Shown one piece after another: positions 6,071 through 9,272 of a stretch of DNA of 9,272 bases. Made by a program: the position numbers and the translations under genes. The notes beneath the pieces were generated by a model. It made no database searches, was not told the DNA's origin, and saw only the letters and a program-made list of their open reading frames with translations. How positions within the stretch are numbered: position 1 is the first letter of the stretch; every line of letters starts with the position of its first letter. Source of the stretch: DATKEG01 sp035544515 (GTDB lineage Bacteria; Acidobacteriota; Vicinamibacteria; Fen-336); the NCBI GenBank assembly GCA_035544515.1, contig DATKEG010000040.1, positions 1 to 9,272 on the forward strand, written 5' to 3'.

Positions 6071-8161
6071 ATGAACTCCCTGCTCTTCGTGGCGGTGCTC
6101 CTGGCGGCGCGAGCGGCACAGGCGAGCGAGGCGGCCGAGCCCGCCTGCGCGCGCGGCGAGGTCTTCCGTGACGACTTCTCGCGGTTCCCGCCGGGGTGGC
6201 TCTCGACGCCGGTGATGACCAACGGCACGCTCAACGGCGCGATACAGGAGTACCACTACCTGCCGCACCGCGGCGTGCCGCTGGGGCCGTGGGAGAACGC
6301 GATCTGCTACCTCGACGCGTGGGTGGCCAGCGACGAGGACGGCGTGCCCTACGTGGAGCAGCACCTGGTCAACGAGCTCTCCGCGCTCATGGCGCCGCTC
6401 TTGGTCACCGGGGAGCCCGAGTGGGGCGACTACACGGTCGAGGCCAGGGTACGGCCGCTCGCGACGGGCGAGCTCGCGGGCCTCGCCTTCCGCTACGCGA
6501 CCAACCGCGATTACTACCTGTTCGCGCTGAGCGGGGGGAAAGAGGCGCGGCTCGCGGTGCGGCTGCCGCTCGAGAAGACGTTCCGCGTGGCGGAGTGGCG
6601 CGAGCTGGGGAAGGCCGCCTTCCCCTACGACACGAAGAGGTACTACCACCTGCGGGTGGAGAACGAGGGCGCGCGCATCCGCGCCTACGTGGACGACGAG
6701 CTGCTGATCGAGGCCGCGGACGGCGAGCGCACCACCGGCCGGGCCGGGCTCGTGGCCAACGTGCCCGCCCGCTTCCAGGACTTCCGCGTGAGCGCGTGCG
6801 CGGGCGCCCGCGCGGCCACGGCCGACCGCGTGCGCCGGCGCGAGGCCGAGCTCTCCACGCTGCGCGCGCGGAACCCGGCGCCCCGGCTCTGGAAGAAGTT
6901 CGAGACGCCGGGCTTCGGCGCCGGGCGCAACGTGCGCTTCGGCGACCTCGACGGCGACGGGGCCCTCGACATGCTCATCGCACAGAACATCCCGCGCGTG
7001 CGCGGCGACGCCTTCGACCACATCAGCGCGCTCACCGCGGTGACGCTCGACGGCAAGGTGCTGTGGCAGCTCGGGCGGCCCGCTCCCGGCAACGGCCTGC
7101 TCACCAACGACACGCCCTTCCAGATCCACGACGTGGACGGCGACGGGCGGAACGAGGTCCTGCTGGTGCGCGACTTCAAGCTGCAGCTCCTCGACGGGCA
7201 GACGGGGGCGGTGAAGAAGTGGGTGTGGATGCCACCCATCCCCCCCACCGCGGCCTCGCGTCCCTACGAGCTCTACAGCGGCGACTCCATCGTGTTCGCG
7301 AACCTCACCGGCCGGCCCGGCCAGCGCGACATCCTGTTGAAGGACCGGTACCGGCACTTCTGGGCCCTGAGCCGGGACCTCGAGCCGCTGTGGGAGGGGT
7401 CGGACGACACCGGGCACTACCCTTTCCCGTTCGACGTGGATGGCGACGGCCGCGACGAGCTGTTCATCGGCCACTCGCTCTGGGACCACCAGGGCCGCCG
7501 GCTCTGGAGCCTCGACGGCAAGCTGAAGGACCACGTGGACGCCCTGGCCGTGGGCAACTTCTCGGCCGACCCCCAGGCGCCGCCGCGCGTGTACTGGTCG
7601 TCGAGCGACGAGGCGTTCGTCATGCTCGACCTGCAGGGCAACATCCTCAGGCAGGCGCGCGTCGGCCACACGCAGACGGCCGCCGTCGGGAAGTTCCGGC
7701 CCGAGCTGCCCGGGCTCCAGTACGTGACCACGAACTTCTGGAAGAACCCGGGCGTGATGAGCCTGTTCGACGCGGAGGGGAACCTGCTTCAGCAGGCGCA
7801 GCCGATCCACACCGGCAGCCCCACCCTTCCCGTCAACTGGCGCGGAGACGGCCAGGAGCTGGTGCTCCTCTCCGGCCACGCGAAGGAAGGCGGCATGGTG
7901 GACGGGCACTTCCGCCGCGTGGTGATGTTCCCCGACGACGGGCATCCCGACCTGGCGGCGGCGGTGCTCGACCTGACCGGCGACGCGCGCGACGAGGTCG
8001 TCCTGTGGGACCTCGAGAGCGTGTGGATCTACACCCAGGACGGGCCCCCTCCCAGCGGGCGCGTGTACGCCCCGGCCCGCAACCCGCGCTACAACGACTC
8101 GAACTACCGCGCCAACATCTCGCGGCCCGGATGGACCTCGGAGCGGGTCCATCCGGATTAG
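6071..8161 (+). CDS. Exported jelly-roll plus FG-GAP/rhamnogalacturonan-lyase-like propeller protein
   Basis: A 696-residue secreted protein. The signal peptide ends near AQA (residues 16-18). Residues about 30-245 look like a LamG/DUF1080-type beta-sandwich: WGDYTVEARVRPL, AGLAFRYATNRDYYLFAL, YYHLRVENEGARIRAYVDDE and GRAGLVANVPARFQDFRV, the pattern of concanavalin-like carbohydrate-binding or glycosidase-associated domains. Residues about 270-660 form a beta-propeller with calcium-binding loops DLDGDGALD (292-300), DVDGDGRNE (354-362), DVDGDGRDE (455-463) and a degenerate DLTGDARDE (634-642). This resembles FG-GAP/VCBS proteins and the propeller of family 11 rhamnogalacturonan lyases, whose C-terminal region the ending YNDSNYRANISRPGW also recalls. 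Lyase activity is not established, and a non-catalytic glycan-binding role is equally possible. The ATG has no Shine-Dalgarno site but has a close -10-like element. It may be co-transcribed with the TPR gene 30 bases downstream. Confidence 0.85.
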   Translation: MNSLLFVAVLLAARAAQASEAAEPACARGEVFRDDFSRFPPGWLSTPVMTNGTLNGAIQEYHYLPHRGVPLGPWENAICYLDAWVASDEDGVPYVEQHLVNELSALMAPLLVTGEPEWGDYTVEARVRPLATGELAGLAFRYATNRDYYLFALSGGKEARLAVRLPLEKTFRVAEWRELGKAAFPYDTKRYYHLRVENEGARIRAYVDDELLIEAADGERTTGRAGLVANVPARFQDFRVSACAGARAATADRVRRREAELSTLRARNPAPRLWKKFETPGFGAGRNVRFGDLDGDGALDMLIAQNIPRVRGDAFDHISALTAVTLDGKVLWQLGRPAPGNGLLTNDTPFQIHDVDGDGRNEVLLVRDFKLQLLDGQTGAVKKWVWMPPIPPTAASRPYELYSGDSIVFANLTGRPGQRDILLKDRYRHFWALSRDLEPLWEGSDDTGHYPFPFDVDGDGRDELFIGHSLWDHQGRRLWSLDGKLKDHVDALAVGNFSADPQAPPRVYWSSSDEAFVMLDLQGNILRQARVGHTQTAAVGKFRPELPGLQYVTTNFWKNPGVMSLFDAEGNLLQQAQPIHTGSPTLPVNWRGDGQELVLLSGHAKEGGMVDGHFRRVVMFPDDGHPDLAAAVLDLTGDARDEVVLWDLESVWIYTQDGPPPSGRVYAPARNPRYNDSNYRANISRPGWTSERVHPD
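8127..8156 (+). repeat. Perfect 11-bp inverted repeat (hairpin) at gene end
   Basis: CCGGATGGACC (8127-8137) pairs perfectly with GGTCCATCCGG (8146-8156) around an 8-base loop. It lies within the last codons of the propeller gene, just before its TAG at 8159-8161. No run of T follows, so it is not a standard intrinsic terminator. A second, mutually exclusive stem is possible between GGGTCCA (8145-8151) and TGGACCC (8165-8171). It could stabilise the upstream mRNA end or lower read-through into the TPR gene. Confidence 0.5.
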
Positions 8162-8179
8162 AATTGGACCCCCTTAACG

Positions 8180-8185
8180 AAAGGA
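8180..8185 (+). promoter_or_regulatory. Ribosome-binding site of the TPR gene
   Basis: AAAGGA lies 6 bases before the ATG at 8192, a good Shine-Dalgarno match that supports this start. It stands in contrast to the propeller gene upstream, which has none. Confidence 0.6.
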
Positions 8186-8191
8186 TCATCC

Positions 8192-9272
8192 ATGGCTCGA
8201 AGCTTCGCGCCCGCGTGGCGCGCCATCGCCCTTCTTTCGCTCCTCGTCCCGGGCCCCGGGGCCGCCGCCCAGGACCCGAACCACAAGCACTACCAGCAGA
8301 CCCCGGCCGCGGAGAAGCCGGCGCCCACGGGCGAGCTGGCGCCGCGCCTGCAGAACCTGGGCAAACACGTCTTCCCGGTGAGCACGCGCTCGAAGCAGGC
8401 GCAGCTCTTCGTGAGCCAGGGCATGAACCTGGCCTACGGGTTCAACCACGCCGAGGCCGGGCGGTCGTTCCGTGAGGCGGCGCGGCTCGATCCCGGGCTG
8501 GCCATGGCGTATTGGGGACAGGCGCTCGTGCTCGGGCCGAACATCAACGCCCCGATGACGCCGGAGGACGAGCCCAGGGCGTACGAGCTGGCGCAGAAGG
8601 CCCTCTCCCTGAAAGGGCGCGCCTCCGCCCGCGAACGCGCGTACCTCGAGGCGCTCGCGCAGCGCTACTCCGGCAAGGCCGAGGACCGCGCGGCGCGCGA
8701 CCAGGCCTGGGCGGACGCCATGCGCGAGGTGGCGCGGCGCCACCCGAACGACCTCGACGCGGCCTCCCTCTTCGCCGAGGCGCTGATGGACCTGCGGCCG
8801 TGGGCCTACTGGGCGCCGGACGGGACGCCCCGGCCCGGCACGCTCGAGGCCGTGGCCACGCTGGAGCGCGTGCTGGCCCGCAACCCGGACCACCCGTTGG
8901 CCACGCACCTCTACATCCACGCCGTGGAGGCCACCGCGCCGCGGCGGGCGGAGGCGGCGGCCGACCGGCTCCTGAAGCTCATGCCCGGCGCCGGCCACAT
9001 GGTGCACATGCCCTCGCACATCTACATGCGCGTCGGGCGATACGCGGATGCCTCCGCGGCCAACGTCGCCGCCGCGCTGGCCGACGAGGACTACATCACG
9101 CAGTGCCGGGCGCAGGGCCTCTATCCCATGGCCTACTACCCGCACAACATCCACTTCCTCTGGTCGTCGGCCACCATGGAGGGCCGCAGCCAGCTCGCCA
9201 TCGACTCCGCGCGCCGGCTGGCCTCCAAGGTGGAGGACGCGGCCATGAAGGAGATGCCGATGATGGCGGGGT
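8192..9272 (+). CDS. Exported histidine-rich TPR protein, 3' partial
   Basis: The frame stays open to the right edge, giving 360 residues with no stop. It begins at an ATG with the ribosome-binding site AAAGGA. A signal peptide (hydrophobic residues about 10-26, ending AAAQ) precedes a short polar stretch with HKHY. A family-typical opening follows: FPVSTRSKQAQLFVSQGMNL (61-80), then AYGFNHAEAGRSFREAARLD (81-100), a TPR helix pair, then YWGQALVLGPNINAPM (107-122). Further TPR-like helices include VATLERVLARNPDHPLA (221-237). The later part has tightly placed histidines: HLYIHAVEA (239-247), GHMVHMPSHIYMRVGRY (268-284) and YYPHNIHFLW (315-324). Related proteins are usually annotated only as tetratricopeptide repeat proteins. 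The histidine cluster suggests metal or ligand binding, which is my inference. It may be co-transcribed with the propeller gene. Confidence 0.88.
   Translation, partial: MARSFAPAWRAIALLSLLVPGPGAAAQDPNHKHYQQTPAAEKPAPTGELAPRLQNLGKHVFPVSTRSKQAQLFVSQGMNLAYGFNHAEAGRSFREAARLDPGLAMAYWGQALVLGPNINAPMTPEDEPRAYELAQKALSLKGRASARERAYLEALAQRYSGKAEDRAARDQAWADAMREVARRHPNDLDAASLFAEALMDLRPWAYWAPDGTPRPGTLEAVATLERVLARNPDHPLATHLYIHAVEATAPRRAEAAADRLLKLMPGAGHMVHMPSHIYMRVGRYADASAANVAAALADEDYITQCRAQGLYPMAYYPHNIHFLWSSATMEGRSQLAIDSARRLASKVEDAAMKEMPMMAG

Noticed and set aside
3627..6074. An 815-codon open frame on the plus strand, antisense to the fused membrane/synthase-like gene
   Set aside because: Its translation is dominated by R, G, A, Q and E with no hydrophobic core or recognisable domain, as expected for the complement of a G+C-rich gene. 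The minus-strand product has clear helices and family motifs.
3763..6234. An 823-codon minus-strand open frame overlapping the 951-residue gene in another frame
   Set aside because: It is R/G/A/P-rich low-complexity shadow sequence with no family match, and it overlaps a well-supported gene along nearly its whole length.
5768..8152. A 794-codon minus-strand open frame antisense to the propeller gene
   Set aside because: Its composition (V, H, R, E, P) is that of a shadow frame. The plus-strand frame shows a signal peptide and repeated DxDGDG calcium loops.
6196..8475. A 759-codon plus-strand frame spanning the propeller and the start of the TPR gene
   Set aside because: It is an arginine-rich shadow crossing two real genes, with no domain and no signal.
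8186..9154. A 322-codon minus-strand frame opposite the TPR gene
   Set aside because: It is a V/R/G/H-rich shadow. The plus-strand frame has a ribosome-binding site, a signal peptide and family motifs.

Overview
The window is a strongly G+C-rich stretch of bacterial chromosome, with G or C at most third codon positions. It holds six genes packed almost end to end. There are no RNA genes, insertion sequences, phage genes, CRISPR arrays or defence genes that I can see. The family mix fits an Acidobacteriota-like lineage, but Gemmatimonadota, Rokubacteria-like groups and Myxococcota are also possible. That mix is a DUF2911 protein, a fused membrane/spermidine-synthase-like protein with a TPR tail, an exported FG-GAP propeller protein and an exported histidine-bearing TPR protein. 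This taxonomic guess is an inference from gene families, not a measurement.

Layout: (1) 3-1766 (+), the body of an ArnT-like family 39 glycosyltransferase whose start lies left of the window. (2) 1804-2613 (-), an exported alpha/beta-hydrolase (predicted peptidase/esterase) convergent with gene 1. (3) 2660-3148 (+), an exported DUF2911 protein divergent from the hydrolase. (4) 3135-5990 (-), a 951-residue membrane protein with a duplicated MFS-like membrane part, a spermidine-synthase-like domain and a TPR tail; its 3' end overlaps gene 3. (5) 6071-8161 (+), an exported protein with a LamG/DUF1080-like jelly-roll followed by an FG-GAP or rhamnogalacturonan-lyase-like propeller. (6) 8192-9272 (+), an exported TPR protein that runs off the right edge. 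No gene-free stretch exceeds about 80 bases.

The gene order alternates in strand (+ - + - + +), so only genes 5 and 6 look like a possible operon. Four of the six products carry an export signal and the other two are multi-pass membrane proteins, so the neighbourhood is biased toward the cell envelope. I do not see a single pathway linking them. A sugar or polysaccharide theme (glycosyltransferase, esterase-like hydrolase, propeller/jelly-roll protein) is possible but speculative.

The most interesting non-coding signals are a near-palindromic -10 element between the hydrolase and DUF2911 genes that could fire in both directions, a repeated TATNAT-N7-ATG arrangement suggesting leaderless transcripts, and a perfect 11-bp inverted repeat at the junction of genes 5 and 6 with a competing alternative stem. 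I found no convincing new multi-gene system. The best protein-level leads are the spermidine-synthase-like domain that has lost the usual catalytic motif and the histidine-rich TPR protein.
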